Assembly (NCBI GenBank): GCA_963920635.1 | Contig: OY987299.1 | Coordinates: 128,957,373 to 129,021,372, forward strand | Origin: Pseudeuparius sepicola | Lineage: Eukaryota; Arthropoda; Insecta; Coleoptera; Anthribidae | DNA: 64,000 nt | Reading direction: 5' to 3' | Shown here: positions 10,182 through 21,330 of the stretch, in pieces | How the letters are laid out: the number at the start of each line of letters is the position of its first letter | Position numbering within the stretch: the stretch's first letter is position 1 | Translations under genes and position numbers: made by a program | Notes under the pieces: model-generated | Told to the model about the DNA's origin: nothing | Database searches by the model: none | The model's input: only the letters and a program-made list of their open reading frames with translations

Positions 10182-11479
10182 GTCCGAGAGGTGAGTGACA
10201 AAAAAATGCAACAGTTTTAGGAAGACTGGTTTTTTTATGCAGTGTAGTATTTAGGGTGTATAAGAATAGCCTGCCGTCAGTCAGCCAGTTTCGTTAGCGT
10301 TTGGCGCAGGGGCGGCTTCAAAGTTGTAAGAAAAACCAACTATGTCGCAACTGTCTTAGAAAATCTAAAACTTGGTTTATTTAGTAGCAAAACAACAAAA
10401 CAGCGATGTGGATGTAGTCTCCGTTTGTGTAATTTAACCGTGCCGGCATTGTTTACAATAATTTTAAACTGAATGACATTTCTTCATTCTCTGACAATCG
10501 TATAATCAGCCATGGCCAACTAGATTCATCAAACTTAAGAAAACGCCCCCTTGATGAAGAAGTGGAAAATTAGTTTTTTGTAAATAAATCGAAAATGCTA
10601 ACATTTAGGTATAGGGAACCAAACACAAACTTGCCCTAATTTTTTGTGCTGAATACGGCTACAACAAGAAAATGGGGGTTTCTATTTAAAAATTTTGAGT
10701 TTTTGGCATTTTTTGAATTAATATTTGAATAATTTTTTGTGAGCACTCTGTACAAGATCGGAAACTTTCTTTATGGTATTTCTCTGCACCAAGCATTTGG
10801 TTGCAAAATGCCAAGAGCGCGTTAAGAAATATCTAGCCGTTATGAAGAAACTGTCAATTAAGTACCTACTAACGGGTCTGCATCTGTAATTTTTTCTCTA
10901 AAATGGGAAATATCTCAAAAACGGTTTAATTTAGTTATAGGACATGATCCATGAAACGTACCTATAATTTTCCGTAGAAAAAAAAATGTAATAAAATATA
11001 GGGTGTTCTATTTAAAATAACGAAGTTGTCATCGACTTCCGGTATAACCGGAAGTGCCGCCATTTTTAAAATACTTTAAATGAATAGTACTCATTGACAT
11101 TGATCAGCTGCCAAATTTTCAAAAAAATTCTATGTTTACTTTTTGAGATATCGATCGATGCATTTAATGGTGAGACACCCTGTATATTTTTTATGAGTTT
11201 GAAGCGCTACTGACGCGGCCCGTTGCAATATTTTCAAGGCTGACTACATCCACATCGTTGTTTAGTTGTTTTGCTACTAAATAAACCAAGTTTTAGATTT
11301 TCTAAAATAGTTGCGATATTCTTGGTTTTTTTACAACTTTGAAGCCGTCCCTGCGCCAACCCTTAATGAAACTGGCTGACTGACGGCAGGCTATTCTTAC
11401 ACATCCTAAATACTACACTGTATCAAAAAATCAGCCTTCCTAAAACTGTTGCATTTTTTTTGTCACTCAGCTCCCCGAC
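10182..11479. mobile_element. Foldback/MITE element, TA target duplication
   Basis: Inverted arms of about 240 bp (10182-10420 and 11235-11479) begin GTCCGAGAGG and end with the matching complement; GAGTGACAAAAAAA and ATGCAACAGTTTTAGGAAG are shared. TA flanks both ends (10180-10181, 11480-11481). The core contains pieces of a further repeat (ACCGGAAGTGCCGCC, ACACCCTGTATATT). No coding capacity. Confidence 0.85.
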
Positions 11480-11519
11480 TAGGATCTAATACAGTCAGCA
11501 GTGTTTTATAAGACAAAGA

Positions 11520-11740
11520 AATGCAAGAAGCTAAATTCATTCTTGTGTTGCCCCACTCTTTTTCTGAAAAAAATCTTGTCTTGCAAGCAAGACTTCTTGC
11601 AGAAAGAGTTTTCCTAACAAGACTCTTGTTATCAGGACTCTTGTATTATTTATTACGGGTGAAGCTTGTCGAGACAAGTTGGCGAAGCGTTGCAGAGCTT
11701 TTGTGTATTTTGATAATTTTGACAAATGCTAGATAATAAT
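11520..11740. repeat. CTTGT/ACAAG-rich segment
   Basis: TCTTG and CAAGA words recur in both orientations (for example CTTGTCTTGCAAGC). This resembles the end-clustered motif of the hAT element at 56990-58069. No clear ends or target duplication were seen. The open frames on both strands look like by-products. Confidence 0.35.
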
Positions 11741-11903
11741 TTTGTTTTAATATTTTGATGATTTCCAATTCGACATATATACCCCGATTACTTATTGTAA
11801 GAAATCCCGATTTAGTCAAATGACATTCTCCACAAAATCCCTAGGAATTTTCTGTTAACCAGTTAATGACGTCACTCATTGATTTATGATGTAAAAAGCA
11901 ATG

Positions 11904-12257
11904 AATAAAGAACCCCAGGAAGGAGCCAAAGCTCTATGGGCATTACAAATTACGTGAGACGGAAATCGCCCTGTATGGAGACTGAATTTTGACAAAATAT
12001 TTTTATATTTGGCAGTTGTCACGGTGGTTTGTGCGATTAGATATTTGTGTAGTTCTTCGATAAGTACTTTTTGGAGATCTATTATGGTTAGCTGTGTAGC
12101 CTGCGGCTATTCCGTGACTACCAGACCAAAATGTTTGGGGGATAACATTCCATCGGTAAGTACTTTTGTAAACCGGAAACGGCATGCCGCCATATATGCA
12201 GAGACTGGACCGGTCCAGCGTAAAGCCCAAATTTGCTCCTTTCTGGGGTTCTTTATT
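11904..12257. mobile_element. MITE with 23-bp inverted ends
   Basis: Ends read AATAAAGAACCCCAGGAAG and the complement of AATAAAGAACCCCAGAAAG (one mismatch). The interior, including GTGAGACGGAAATCGCC and GGCATG...GCC words, is shared with the two composite units at 39.99-42.7 kb, so it is a family with at least three copies here. The target duplication is not clear. The bases 12258-12835 hold nothing recognisable. Confidence 0.65.
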
Positions 12258-12835
12258 TATAGGTAAAAAGTGATACGAAAAAATAACATAATAAAATAAA
12301 AACCCTATTGCAATCACGATTATACAGCTACAAATAAAAATAACTATGACTACAACGCATTTTAATAATAATTTCAAACGTCATGGAAACACTTTCATTT
12401 TGGTATTTTGGTATAATCAGCTACTTTCGGCTGCGTCTATGGTCCGTACTCAGGCAAATTTTATTTCGGTGTTGTGAAAGTGACAGTATCTAAAGGTTTT
12501 CCGGATCGTTCAAAGAGGTTCAAACTTTTTTCGTGAGTTTTACCGTATCTGTTCTTGTTCGTGTTATTAGTAGGTATTCATTGTGCAAGTTACTGACCTG
12601 GACTTATGACCCGGTTGCATTTTTTCTGCATTGACGCCAACTTAGGATGGCGAAATTACCAATTGACAGTCCCAGTAAGGACTTCGTAAAATAATTTAAC
12701 TATATTTAAATCGAAAACTTTTCTTTCTGTTAAAGTTATTTTGATGTTTGTGGCTTTCGACAAAAACTGCGAAACCCACTCTCCCAAAATGACCCGATCA
12801 AAACTATGCGATACTAAGATGAAACGAAACAAAGC

Positions 12836-13648
12836 CAGTGGCGGCTCGTGAGTATTTAAACAGATGAGGCCAAATATTAGAAGACCAAAGTTTTCCAGCA
12901 GAATTTATTTCCATGGGCATCTGGCGTGTCAGAAGACACCATCACAAAATGTAGACTATTAAAGTTAGATTTTAAATTGAACCACTGTTTTTTGAATAAA
13001 TATCCCGCGAAATAACACAAACTGCGGCACATTTTTAAAAGTTCACCTCGGTTGTCACAAATGTTTGAGTAAATGGTATTAAAAAATATGTTCGCACTAA
13101 AGTTCACCAATTCTCGAAAAATGCCCTTATTTTCGGAAGCCTTTGCCTCAATGCGTCCTCTTAAAAGCCCCACAAAAACAAACACACTTAATTATTTAAT
13201 TTATGCATGCATGCATGCTCAATATAATGTTTAAGCAGTGTATCGGGATCAAATATGCTAAATTTAACTGCGTTTTTATCACCATTTTACGCAGCATACT
13301 AAAATTAAAAATGTTATTCATGTGTACCTTTCGATTTTTTGTGTGTCTTTATTTTATCCCAAATGTGCACAACATCGTTGTTTCCCTTTTTTGACCAAGT
13401 TTCTTCACCGCCGAACAAAACACATACAAAACAAAACAACTCGTTTGTTTCTTCACAACCGCACAACCAATTATTTTTTTAAGTAGACACTTTTGGTGAA
13501 TTTACGTAATCGCGTTTTTTGTCCTGCCGTTTGATTTTTCTCTATACCTAAATCGGGTAACTGCCTGCCCAACTCTTTAATTTTTAATTTTTGCTCAAAT
13601 TCCATTGACGAAAATGAATTTCTTAATAAAAAACTTACACTGTTCATT
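12836..13648 (-). pseudogene. hAT transposase relic, ZMYM1-like family
   Basis: Reading the minus strand from an ATG near 13648 gives EFEQKLKIKELGRQLPDL, then RKFTKSVYLKK. A one-base shift in an A-run leads to NWLCGCEETNELFCFVC and LFGGEETWSKKG, a TTF-type zinc finger with paired cysteines as found at the front of ZMYM1-like hAT transposases. After a worn gap, LRGRIEAKASENKGIFREL matches the family's 'RGHDE...NKG.F..LV' block. Stops and shifts separate the pieces and the C-terminal half is missing. CAGTGGCGGCTCGTGAG at 12836 resembles a hAT end; the opposite end was not found. Confidence 0.72.
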
Positions 13649-13739
13649 TTGAAAACGTTACAAACTACCTAACTAGCACAATCAACTACACAAAATAAGC
13701 AGCACGTTTTTTCCGCCCGCGAAAGCCGAATACAACAAA

Positions 13740-13990
13740 ACATCTGATTGGAGCCCGGGCCCGGGAGCATCGCTGTTTATGTGCACTTCTCATAATGTCC
13801 ATTCCCCATTCCCAATTATTGTCGATCTCACTTCCACATTCGCCGGACCGCTTTCGGTCTCTCTCTCTACAACGCTGTCCAAATGGAAGGTGGCTCAGGG
13901 TAGTAGAGCGGCCGGCTCACGTAGTACGCGCCGCCCGCGGCGTGCTGAACTGTCGCTGCCGTTGCCACCGCTGCCAGTTCGCACGGTAAG
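13740..13990. other. GC-rich island ending in a splice-donor-like site
   Basis: Composition is strongly GC-rich (GCGGCCGGCTCACG, CCGCCCGCGGCG). It ends at CGCACG followed by GTAAGC at about 13987, a fair 5' splice site. It could be an untranslated first exon on the plus strand or a conserved non-coding element. The overlapping frames of 64-76 codons are not protein-like. Confidence 0.3.
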
Positions 13991-14227
13991 CACAGGAAGT
14001 TTATTTTAGTATTGAAAAATTGTTAACACCACACCCCGCTTTGTTACAAAGCATTAGGACGTCCAATAGACGCGAGAAACAGCTTTATATAAACAAAAAC
14101 TAACTTTTCAAATAATAATCTTTACCTGCATCGTCTTTACCAGCTCACACAGATACGGACAGAGGACCTACCAAACATAAGGCTACTTGGTATGATGATG
14201 ACGTCATCATTTTCCGCGTGATCTGTA

Positions 14228-14270
14228 TTAAAGTACGATTCACGAATTATGGCGTACACGTCATCAATTT
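14228..14270 (+). repeat. Left half of a 5-kb-spaced inverted repeat
   Basis: The 40-bp core with GATTCACGAATTATGGCG and TACACGTCATCAATTT recurs inverted at 19141-19182, with one mismatch noticed. It may mark the ends of a large composite element or two solo ends. Confidence 0.6.
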
Positions 14271-14502
14271 ACGTCACTGAATCAAGCAAATCGAGGCTGC
14301 ATCCTCCAGTACCATAGATTTAAATGGGGAAAATTTATACTCGTAAAAGCAACCAGATATACCAGATATTCAGTCCTTTCACCCCGGTGAATTCACCCAA
14401 ATTTTAATTGTAAAATAATGCGTTTACCATCATCGACCTTTTTAGAGAAGTTATAATACATTTGACCGTGCCTTGAAATTGTAAAGTGATAGCCTGACTA
14501 TC

Positions 14503-16090
14503 TATACCTTTTCAACTTCAAATTGGGAATAATCAATTTCAAATTGGGAATAAACAACTTCAAATTGAGAATAGTCAACTTCAAATTGGGATTAATCAAT
14601 TTCCAATTGGGAATAGACAATTTCAAATTGGGAATAGTCAATATCAAATTGAGAATAAACAATTTCAAATTGGGAATATTCAATAACTTCATGAAATAAA
14701 CACATTTATCAACAATTGTTAACTAAAGTTTATAATATTAAGCAAAATTTCGACTGCCTGGTAAGGTTCCAAAAGAGTTGGCCAGAAATCTTAGAAAAAA
14801 GACAAAGACCAAATCATTTATCGCAAACTAAAGTTAGCTTATAGAAATTAGAAAGTATAAGTAGTGCAAAATAACATAAATAACAAATTAACTGTAGCGA
14901 GTTGCACCAGATTTATAGGAAATATACAGATACATATACCAGAAATATTAAATGATAGACAAGGATTAAATATAAGTGTGCAACATATGGGAATTTTTTT
15001 TATTAATTGCACAACCAAAATACAGACATTGCCGAAAGTTGATGCATGTTAAATAATCATAGTAGGTGCACTTAGAAAGGTTGCAAGTTAAAGAGCATAC
15101 AGGGTAGGTCAAAAAATATAAATATTTTACGAGAGTAAAGTACCCTTATTTCAAAAAATTCAGCAAAGGGTTATTAAGAAAAGTGGTTTAGAATTAAAAG
15201 CTATGCCTAAATACCAAAACATAGCCACCTAAGAAAAAAAATTTTTTGTCAATAATTAATTTCCAGTTTCTTAATAAACAATTAAAATGTAAATTTTGCA
15301 CCTTAAATGAGAGATTTTTAATATGCACATTATCATTACTAATGTTTTACCTTGTTCCGAAGAATTTTTGCGAAATTTTAAAGTTTTGTTTAATATCGTT
15401 GCAACAAACATGAAGTTTGTGGTTCCCTAAAAAATTAAAGATCTAAGTAAATTTTACAACTATTCTTGAATTTGAACAAAGTTATGCGAAATTGATTTAA
15501 TTTTGATTTATTTATGAAATTGTCTAGGGTGAATATTAAGACAATTTTTTTCTGGAAAATTATGGATGTTTTTCAAAAAAAATATTTTTTTCTTCTTAGG
15601 AGGCCAGGTTTCGGTATTTAGGCTTTTAACTTTTAATTTTATACAGACAACTTTTCTCAATAACATTTTGCTAAATTTTCTGAAATAAGGGTACTTTACT
15701 CTTGTACAACTTTCGTATTTTTTTGACCTACCCTGTACGCTGTTTGACTTGCAACCATTCTAAGTGCGCCTAGTATAATTATCGAATATGTATCAACTTT
15801 GGGGAGTATTTGTATTTTCGTTGTGCCAATTAATAAAAAAAAATCCCATATGTTGCACACTTAAATGATCACACTCTATTGCAAAAATATGATATTTTAA
15901 ATTCAATAAGTAGGCACATATTGTGTGTTTATTTAGATATAAGTAATTAAAATATTATTTAATATGAAGTTGTTGATTTTCAATTTAATATTGAATATTC
16001 CCAATTTGAAATTGTTTATTCCCAATTTGATATTGACTATTCCCAATTTGAAATTGATTATTCCCAATTTGAAGTTGAAAATGTATAGTT
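14503..16090. mobile_element. Foldback element with tandem-repeat arms
   Basis: The left arm is about eight copies of a 21-bp unit containing CAAATTGGGAATA (14510-14690). The right arm is about four copies in the opposite sense (15990-16082). Arms made of short tandem repeats are the hallmark of Drosophila FB elements. The outermost bases, CTTTTCAACTTC and GAAGTTGAAAATG, also pair. The core holds another palindromic element (14957-15878). The 64-codon minus frame over the left array is just the repeat translated. Confidence 0.75.
14957..15878. mobile_element. Palindromic element nested in the 21-bp-arm foldback
   Basis: Long inverted arms meet near 15420. The right end, CACACTC followed by TA (15871-15879 region), and the related CACACTG end at 3249 suggest Tc1/mariner-type termini. 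Within each arm a second terminal-like word occurs: TA-CAGGGTAGGTCAAA at 15098-15112 and its complement at 15722-15737. The 2.9-3.2 kb copy keeps the same internal order, so the composite moves as one unit. Confidence 0.65.
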
Positions 16091-16159
16091 ATAGCAATGT
16101 AGAAACGTAAAAGAAAATTTAACATTTAACTACACACATACCGAATTCAACTAGAATTA

Positions 16160-16555
16160 GAATGCAAACTTACTTTCTGAATACATATTATAAATAACAT
16201 TTCTGACTTTCATTTTCGTTTCCTGTGGCAAGTCCGTGGTCTTGTTTTTTTTGTCGAGGTCCATATTTCGCGGCAGAAGTAGTTGGATTTTCCTGGGGAC
16301 CATCTTGACCCTCTGCTCTCTGCACTTCGTGGGAAATGCGTGAAACAGTGCGTAAACTAATGCCCGAAGCTTGAGAAACACGCTGAAAAATATTTGATTC
16401 CGTAATCACTATCTACTGCCATAATGTTTGCAATTTACCTCTTGGACTGCGTGAACTGGTAAAAGTGGTCCTCCGTTGCGTTTATCATCTTTGAAATAAT
16501 TTAATAACTTCGCTACAATTTCTCTGGCTTGCAAATTAAGTCTGTGGCCAGGCAT
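16160..16555 (-). pseudogene. 5' part of a DDE-type transposase gene with an intron
   Basis: Exon 1 (16439-16555) reads MPGHRLNLQAREIVAKLL and ends LPVHAVQE. A 56-bp intron with GT (GTAAAT) and AG (TTTTTCAG) lies at 16383-16438. Exon 2 resumes RVSQASGISLRTVSRISHE, a helix-turn-helix typical of insect Tc1/mariner-like (IS630 group) transposases. A shift in an A-run near 16250 breaks the frame before TDLPQETKMKVRNVIYNMYS. A donor-like AAA-GTAAGT follows near 16165. The catalytic part is absent. It abuts the foldback element at 16090, which may have replaced the rest. Confidence 0.72.
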
Positions 16556-16559
16556 CTTA

Positions 16560-17400
16560 AGATTATTAGGAAATGTTTATTCACAAACCCGTAACGCAGT
16601 AACAGATATTACCAAAGCCGAACTATTATTACAAAACTTATAGCAAAAGAATCCACAACAAGAACAAGTAAAAACTAAGAGCCTAACTTGAAAACAAAGG
16701 AAATTCTTAAAAATACGCACAAAATCACAGAATTTCTAAATTTGTGCTCTGACAGCGACATATCCTTCCCGAGTCGGCGGTTATGAACTCTACGCTATAC
16801 GACCTATTGGCGTCTTTGTCTGACACATGCACGGACGGATTGAAGTCAGCCGAACGTATGTCGACTAATCAAAGACAAAAGGGTGCTTGAAAATAATATG
16901 TTAAATTTAACATTTTTTTGATGTTCCATCTGGTCCACACACAAAAATATGTAAAATGGCTGATGTACGTGTCTGTCAAATTTTACGTTATGCGTTGTGT
17001 AGAAAATGATTAACTGAAAGTGTTATATTATTTTGAAGTATTATTGTATGTCAACTTATACATACAGATTTGTGAAAATAAAAGTTAAATTGACATTAAA
17101 GTTTTGTTGTATCTGCGATGGTAGTGTGTCATATTGAAACTTTCCATATTCAAATGAACAAGTCAGGTAATGTTAATTAGACATTTGTCATTATTTATAT
17201 TAACAAAAGCGTGAGTTGAAGTAACATCTAGGCATATGTTAAATAGAGGAAAAACGACAGTGGTTTTTAACATTTGATCTACGTAGTTGTAACATATAGC
17301 TATAGTGAAATTAACATTTGATCTAAAGTTAAAAATACACATATAAATAGTACTTTTAACATAAGATTAATAGTAAATAAATATATTACGTAATAATTAC
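16560..17400. other. Probable 5' flank of the transposase fragment; no gene
   Basis: The block 16750-16870 is GC-richer. From 16900 the words GTTAAAT and TTAACAT recur. Neither strand carries a recognisable protein. Confidence 0.35.
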
Positions 17401-17410
17401 ATTATTATAT

Positions 17411-17620
17411 ACAGTGTGTCCACATTAAGGACTTTCCACCCTTGTAAAATTTTTATTTGTTGATCGATTTTGATAAAAGTTTTTTATAGGTATAAGAGGT
17501 ATTCAAAATGCGCATTCAATGAGTAGCTAACTTTATTCTTGGGTTGTAATCATATAAGAAAAAAAGTATTTTTTTTTTATTTCTAGATATTACCTATTGT
17601 TTTTTAACATTAGAATAAAT
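17411..17620 (+). repeat. Solo element end of the TA-CAGTGTG type
   Basis: TACAGTGTGTCCACATTAAG follows the termini of the foldback elements in this window, with TTTTATAGGTATAAGAGG inside. No matching opposite end was found. The 91-codon frame at 17779-18054 is unrecognised and not supported as a gene. Confidence 0.45.
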
Positions 17621-18172
17621 GTTTAATATGCGCATACTTACCTTTTAATAAACTTTATACTTTTACTGTTTCTTGCACTGCAAAGGACTGGAACAACACT
17701 GCATGACTATAACTTGTTTTATAAATCTCGTCTCATCTTTTTAGCAACTAGCAACTATGTGAAATAAATGGGTGATACTTGCAAAATGAATACAACAATT
17801 TTGATTTGTGTTTTTTTTTTATTTCAAAACAAAAGGGTTACATATTAGGATTAGGCAGATTAATAATAATAATAGAAGATACATCTATACTATATAAAAT
17901 AAATATCAAATTATCTTCTATGATCACTATAGGTATACCAATATACAAAAGGCAACTTTTTAAATTTATTCAAAACAATTTAATAACAGGTAAAATTAAG
18001 AATTATTCAAATAATGTAGGTATAAAATCTAAAGATGTAGGCGGAACAACATAAAAATGAAAAATAAGGGCATTTGTTAGGTGCGGCAAATTCATAATTA
18101 AAGAGCCACCCCTGGTTAACATAATACCTACATATAAAAACCCTGGAAGTGGGTACTTATATATAATAATAT

Positions 18173-18291
18173 CGTCAAGACAAAATAATAGTAATTGCCC
18201 CCCTCCCCCGCACAAGCATGTGGTTGCTTCTGGGGTACTCCTAGTTTGGAGTATTGTGAGGGTGACAATTATTATTATTATTATTATTATA
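18173..18291 (+). repeat. SINE-like repeat with (ATT)n tail, copy 1
   Basis: GACAAAATAATAGTAATTGC, a C-rich run, CACAAGCATGTGGTTGC, GGTACTCCTAGTTTGGAG and TATTGTGAGGGTGA are followed by an (ATT)n tail. Further copies lie at 23373, 47763 (inverted) and 59803. A shared body and a simple-sequence tail suggest retroposition by a LINE-type machinery. Confidence 0.65.
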
Positions 18292-18464
18292 TGTGTAGGA
18301 ATTTTAAATATCACTTACGTGGATTTTTTTGTACACACACTATTACCGTACTATTACTACACAGCAACACACGCTATTAATCGATAGGAATTGGCACCTG
18401 GCACGCGACGCAATTCTGGACTGACTGAGATGAAAACGACTTGATCAAGTGTGATAGCCGGGGA

Positions 18465-18854
18465 GCGAAAACAACAGTCCAATCATTCGATTTTAACAAA
18501 TACTGCGTAGAGACTTACATTTTTATGAGTCGAAATGACACTGAAGTTTATGTTTACGTTGCAAAATGAATAACTTAATATGTTAACTCTACATGCATGA
18601 AAGTATTAAATGCACGTATTCTGTTATTCAAAACATATCGAAATAAGTTAAATAGGGAAGCGAAAACAACAGTCCAATCATTCGATTTTATCAAATACTG
18701 CGTAGAGACTACTTACATTTTTATGAGTCGAAATGACACTGAAGTTTATGTTGCGTTGCAAAATGAATAACTTAATATGTTAACTCTACATGCATGAAAG
18801 TACTAAATGCACGTATTCTGTTATTCAAAACATATCGAAATAAGTTAAATAATA
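18465..18854 (+). repeat. 195-bp direct tandem duplication, two copies
   Basis: Copies begin GCGAAAACAACAGTCC at 18465 and 18660 and continue almost identically through TTAATATGTTAACTCTACAT. Differences are a handful of bases. It looks like a recent local duplication. Confidence 0.85.
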
Positions 18855-19140
18855 AATGTTAAACTTAATACAGAAGATAGTTACATCAACACATTGTACA
18901 TATTCAGTAATATTTTTAACATTTGTGCGAGTTAAAATGTTACAGTTTTACACATTGACGTATCTAGATGATTCGACATATTGCTCGTGCGTTAATTTAA
19001 GTAACAATGTATGTCACTTTTTGACACAAATATATTAACATCCAAAAAAAGTAACATACTTCAATCCGATTTTTAACTGTGGTATGCGGTAAATCAGTTC
19101 TGGGCGTATAAGAATAGATATTGTGTCTCTGATTGATACA

Positions 19141-19182
19141 AAAATTGATGACGTGTACGCCATAATTCGTGAATCGTATTTT
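19141..19182 (-). repeat. Right half of a 5-kb-spaced inverted repeat
   Basis: Reverse complement of the core at 14228-14270. Confidence 0.6.
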
Positions 19183-19189
19183 AGGTTAT

Positions 19190-19580
19190 CCAGTTACTTG
19201 ACGTAATCCTGCGTTTAGGCGAACACAAAACCGACATCTCTCTTTGATGCCGTTTTTCCCGCCACGCGGGACTGGCCCAACCTTGAAATTTATTCCTTTT
19301 GATGTTTATTATACGCCGTGGGTCGAAATATGAATTTGGCGGTCGTTTCTCCACTCCGGTTTTAATTAAAATCCCCGAAAAGACACTTTTGAGAGCTTCG
19401 GGGCCCACTTAGAATGTGTACGCAAACGGCCAGATATTTAAACTGTCGTTATTAAACGCGAAGAATACGAGAATAATGATGGGATATTTCGGCGTAATTA
19501 AAGCTTCTCTTTTTGATGTAGGCGTCACCCTCCAGCTCGTTTATTCGAACTGGTTTGAATTTTTTTTATACATTTTATTA
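19190..19580. other. GC-rich island, no credible ORF
   Basis: Contains CCGCCACGCGGGACTGGCC, AATTTGGCGGTCG and homeodomain-type TTTTAATTAAAA. The 75-codon minus frame has no family likeness. Candidate conserved regulatory element. The stretch 19580-20180 shows nothing further. Confidence 0.35.
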
Positions 19581-20182
19581 AGTTGTGTTATATCTTCATT
19601 TGGTTCTTGAATTTTCGACTTTTTTTAGTCTGGTTCATAACAACCCAGAACTCTCATCTTAGTCAGACTGTCGAAATGTGAAAATCATCACTAAAATTAT
19701 TAATAAATCTCCATAATTGCTGTTATATTTAACAGAGCGACCACGGAAAACAATTCAGCAACTTGGGGAGTTTTCCCCCTCCCGAATTTTAATGCGGTGT
19801 ATCGTAATTGAAATTCCGCTGTTATTTACATATCTTTAATTCAGCTGTATATGGACCAAGTTAAAATATAATTTAATACAGCGAGCCAAGAATTAATGAT
19901 ACCGGAAATGAAGACCAAGTGCTAAGGGGAATCGTTTGTCCTTATAAATATTTAAAAAAGTCATTTGATGTTTTTAGGTCGGTTTAGATATGTATAGGTG
20001 AGATAAATACGATAGGTCAGAGTCTTATCTCTAGTTATTAACATTAGGTAACAACAAATTAATATTACAGCTGAAATATACACTGATAGCGCCATCTACT
20101 GTATATTGCCAGAACCAAAAACAAAAAAGAAATATAGTTATGTAATATTCCGCCCAATAACTCTTCCTCGAACGGCGTAAAA

Positions 20183-20412
20183 CTATAGGTACCATATTTT
20201 CAGTCTCCTATTATCTTCAAGGACTCTGTACACTCCGACATCTTTCTCCATGCAGTCTATATACGCTTCGCCCCACTTGCTTCGGAAATAAGACCACGTA
20301 ATAAATAGCAATATTCCGCATGATAGAGGAACTCCGGTCGTAAATTCCAACCACATTGACAGGATGGCAAGATATACGACCAGCGCTATATTTTTATATG
20401 CGGGTTGACCTG
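20183..20412 (-). CDS. Terminal coding exon of an unrecognised membrane protein
   Basis: The frame runs about 75 codons to TAG at 20183-20185 and begins after an acceptor-like TTCAG at 20413-20417 (an alternative AG lies 3 bases on). It reads QPAYKNIALVVYLAILSMWL, then FTTGVPLSCGILLFITWSYF and RSKWGEAYIDCMEKD, ending RRLKIWYL. Two hydrophobic stretches (about residues 7-22 and 27-43) look like membrane helices or a hairpin, followed by a charged tail. Composition and codon use are protein-like, unlike the junk frames nearby. No family was recognised. Earlier exons were not found upstream on this strand inside the window. Best host-gene candidate here. Confidence 0.6.
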
Positions 20413-20782
20413 CTGAATTGCATAATATTAAAAAGGTTTTATATGTCGGCCATCTATAGTATTCTAATAAGCTGAGTAGAGCTTCTCGCTATCGATACAT
20501 TTTATAAAATTTTGTGATTGCGAAATACCAACCATAATCTATTCTAGATATATTGATTTTTTCTTCGAAATCTTGTACGATATGTTAAGCAAAATGTATG
20601 TTTAAAAGACCGTTTCAAAAGCAGGCTTTTATTTAAGCCATGTGAAATTTAAAGTCGCCTCAATATATTTTTCTTATGGGAGACGTGTAAAATTTTGGAA
20701 ATCTCCGTCTACTATTAATATAATTCAGTTAGGCGATTTCACCCAATACCTTTTCTTATTAAAAGCTTTTATTTAACTTGCA

Positions 20783-20806
20783 ATGTATGTATGTATGTAT
20801 GTATGT
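20783..20806 (+). repeat. (ATGT)n microsatellite
   Basis: About six copies of ATGT precede the 122-bp array. Confidence 0.9.
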
Positions 20807-20854
20807 AATTTGTTCGGGTGGAATCTTGCAACTCAATTTTGAAGCAGATATCTT

Positions 20855-21330
20855 CAACCGATCGAGCTGAAATTTTGTACACACGTTTAATTTGGATGAC
20901 AATGCATGATTATATGTGTGACGTCATTCTAAATCCAACATGGCGGATCACCCAAGATGGCGGACTAGTTAAATTTCAACCGATCGAGCTGAAATTTTGT
21001 ACACACGTTTAATTTGGATGACAATGCATGATTATATGTGTGACGTCATTCTAAATCCAACATGGCGGAACACTCAAGATGGCGGACTAGTTAAATTTCA
21101 ACCGATCGAGCTGAAATTTTGTACACACGTTTAATTTGGATGACAATGCATGATTATATGTGTGACGTCATTCTAAATCCAACATGGCGGAACACTCAAG
21201 ATGGCGGACTAGTTAAATTTCAACCGATCGAGCTGAAATTTTGTACACACGTTTAATTTGGATGACAATGCATGATTATATGTGTGACGTCATTCTAAAT
21301 CCAACATGGCGGAACAGCCAAGATGGTCAT
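20855..21330 (+). repeat. 122-bp tandem repeat, four units
   Basis: Units start CAACCGATCGAGCTGAAATT at 20855, 20977, 21099 and 21221, spaced exactly 122 bp. Each holds TGTGACGTCATT, AACATGGCGGA and (units 1-3) AAGATGGCGGACTAG. The last unit diverges after AAGATGG. AAGATGGCGG resembles the YY1/Pho binding word. Copies differ by only a few bases, so spread is recent. Confidence 0.92.

Noticed and set aside
14498..14692. 64-codon minus frame rich in L, N and K
   Set aside because: It is the 21-bp tandem repeat read in phase (21 is a multiple of 3), not a protein.
15100..15735. Independent nested insertion with TA duplication inside the 14957-15878 palindrome
   Set aside because: The partial copy at 2.9-3.2 kb has the same internal order, so a separate later insertion is not supported.
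20855..21330. CRISPR-like regular spacing
   Set aside because: The 122-bp units are contiguous tandem copies without unique spacers, in a eukaryotic genome.
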